Assembly (NCBI GenBank): GCA_013694645.1
Contig: JACDBZ010000019.1
Span: 1-7,616, forward strand
Source: Chloroflexota bacterium
GTDB lineage: Bacteria > Chloroflexota > Limnocylindria > QHBO01
Length of the DNA stretch: 7,616 bases
Direction: 5' to 3'
Shown here: one piece after another, positions 6,754 to 7,616 of the stretch
Numbering within the stretch: position 1 is the first letter of the stretch
How the letters are laid out: each line of letters starts with the position of its first letter
Translations under genes and position numbers: made by a program
Notes under the pieces: generated by a model
Seen by the model: only the letters and a program-made list of their open reading frames with translations
Databases searched by the model: none
Told to the model about the DNA's origin: nothing

Positions 6754-6782
6754 GGCGACGTTCGAGGGGTCCCGCACTTCGC

Positions 6783-6788
6783 TATGCT
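6783..6788 (+). promoter_or_regulatory. Predicted leaderless -10 box of the cyanophycinase gene
   Basis: TATGCT on the plus strand fits TANNNT and stands exactly 7 nt before the ATG at 6796, placing the transcript start on the initiation codon. There is no Shine-Dalgarno at normal spacing. A weak TTCGAG at 6761-6766 is the only -35 candidate. Confidence 0.55.
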
Positions 6789-6795
6789 GCCCTCC

Positions 6796-7616
6796 ATGCC
6801 TCCCAAGCCTGGTACCGGGCAGGCCCGGGCCGGCCACCTCCTCATCATCGGCGGAGCCGAGGACAAGCTGCGCCAGCGCCAGATCCTGGCTCGCTTCGTC
6901 GCGTTGGCCGGCGGCAGCGAGGCGCGCATCGTGATCATCTCGACCGCCTCCTCGCTAGGGGACGAGGCAACCCAGCTCTATCTGTCGCTTTTCCGCCAGA
7001 TGGGTATCGGCGACGTCCGCGGCATGCGCCCGCTGGTGCGCGAGGACGCGAACGACCGCCGTTTGGTTTCCCAGCTCGACGACGCGACTGCCATCTTCAT
7101 GACCGGCGGCAATCAGCTTCGCCTGTCGAGCGTGATCGGGGGCACGCTGCTGGGGAAGGCGCTGCTCGAGCGTCACCGGCACGGCGCTATGATCGCCGGC
7201 ACGAGCGCGGGCGCATCTGCGATCGCCAGTTACATGGTCGCCTTCGGCACGGGTGGTGCCACGCCGAAGCAGCGGATGACGCAGATGAGTGCCGGTCTCG
7301 GCCTGCTGCCCGACGTACTCATAGACCAGCACTTCGAGCAGCGCAACCGGTTCGGTCGCCTCCTCGCGCTGGTGGCGCAGTCGCCGGCGCTGCTCGGCAT
7401 CGGCATCGACGAGGACACCGCGGCGCTCGTCAGCCCCAAGGGAATCCTCGAGGTGCTCGGCAAGGGCTCGGTCACGATCATCGACCCGGCGCACATCCAG
7501 ACCGACGCCTACGAGGTCAAGCGCCACCGACCGATCATGGTCTCGGGCGTGACGCTGCATTCGCTGCCGTCGGGGTATCGCTTCGACATCCGCAAGCGCA
7601 AGCTCATGGCGCCGCT
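6796..7616 (+). CDS. cphB: Cyanophycinase (peptidase family S51), 3' end cut by window edge
   Basis: A cytoplasmic exopeptidase that releases beta-Asp-Arg dipeptides from cyanophycin (multi-L-arginyl-poly-L-aspartate), a nitrogen and carbon store. 273 full residues are visible and the family is about 270-290, so little is missing. Motifs: HLLIIGGAEDK (14-24), FMTGGNQLRLS (101-111), the nucleophile elbow AGTSAGA (134-140, S137), DQHFEQRNRFGRLL (177-190, with conserved H179) and GIGIDEDTAALV (201-212). There is no signal peptide. I chose the ATG at 6796; an in-frame ATG at 6784 falls inside the predicted -10 box. The gene is divergent from the J-domain/kinase unit and unrelated in function to the his operon. 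Cyanophycin synthetase (cphA) is a frequent neighbour and may follow off-window. Members outside this specificity exist (PepE-like dipeptidases), but length and motifs favour cyanophycinase. Confidence 0.92.
   Translation, partial: MPPKPGTGQARAGHLLIIGGAEDKLRQRQILARFVALAGGSEARIVIISTASSLGDEATQLYLSLFRQMGIGDVRGMRPLVREDANDRRLVSQLDDATAIFMTGGNQLRLSSVIGGTLLGKALLERHRHGAMIAGTSAGASAIASYMVAFGTGGATPKQRMTQMSAGLGLLPDVLIDQHFEQRNRFGRLLALVAQSPALLGIGIDEDTAALVSPKGILEVLGKGSVTIIDPAHIQTDAYEVKRHRPIMVSGVTLHSLPSGYRFDIRKRKLMAP

Noticed and set aside
6784..6795. Alternative in-frame ATG for cyanophycinase at 6784
   Set aside because: It lies within the predicted TATGCT -10 box and would add only MLPS; the ATG at 6796 fits the leaderless spacing better.
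6741..6938. Upstream extension of the J-domain protein to 6938
   Set aside because: It would overlap the conserved N-terminus of cyanophycinase on the other strand, and the extra residues show no J-domain or other homology.
1..7616. Mobile elements, CRISPR arrays, tRNA genes, prophage or toxin-antitoxin genes
   Set aside because: No terminal repeats, spaced direct repeats, cloverleaf sequences or matching protein motifs were seen; base composition looks uniform apart from the short promoter gap at 4026-4143.

Overview
The window is a compact, high-GC bacterial chromosome segment (roughly two thirds G+C by eye, codons strongly biased to G/C in third position). It carries seven protein genes and almost no non-coding DNA. 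Gene content fits a Gram-positive-like or Chloroflexota-type lineage (for example Limnocylindria-like): a YerC-type TrpR-family regulator heading a histidine operon, the long self-regulated form of HisG, and two promoters with leaderless geometry. The lineage call is an inference and is weak. There are no tRNA or rRNA genes, CRISPR arrays, insertion sequences or other mobile features.

Layout, following the minus strand from right to left: a J-domain/helical-repeat protein (6740-5595) overlaps by 4 nt a four-TM PAS histidine kinase (5598-4144). A 118-bp gap follows, with a promoter and an unusual palindromic operator-like block. Then comes the his operon: TrpR-like regulator (4025-3735), hisG (3738-2881), a hisD-hisC reading frame (2884-458) and hisB (461 to beyond base 1, truncated by the window edge). 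Every junction inside both minus-strand units is a 4-nt ATGA or GTGA overlap. On the plus strand a cyanophycinase gene starts at 6796 and runs off the right edge. It diverges from the J-domain gene across only 55 bp.

The his genes supply step 1 (HisG), the IGP dehydratase step (HisB), the aminotransferase step (HisC) and the final two oxidations (HisD). hisH, hisA, hisF and hisI/E are not in the window and may lie beyond base 1. The regulator is probably a histidine-responsive autorepressor, because a 10-bp-phased GCTNNAGC palindrome block sits exactly on the predicted -10 and start site.

Points most worth a second look: (1) hisD and hisC form one open frame. A single-base change in a five-T run at the junction would instead give two genes with a GTGA overlap, like all the other junctions, so this is either a very recent fusion or a sequencing artefact. 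(2) The operator block. (3) The 55-bp divergent region, where both genes have a TANNNT box exactly 7 nt before their ATG, suggesting paired leaderless transcripts.
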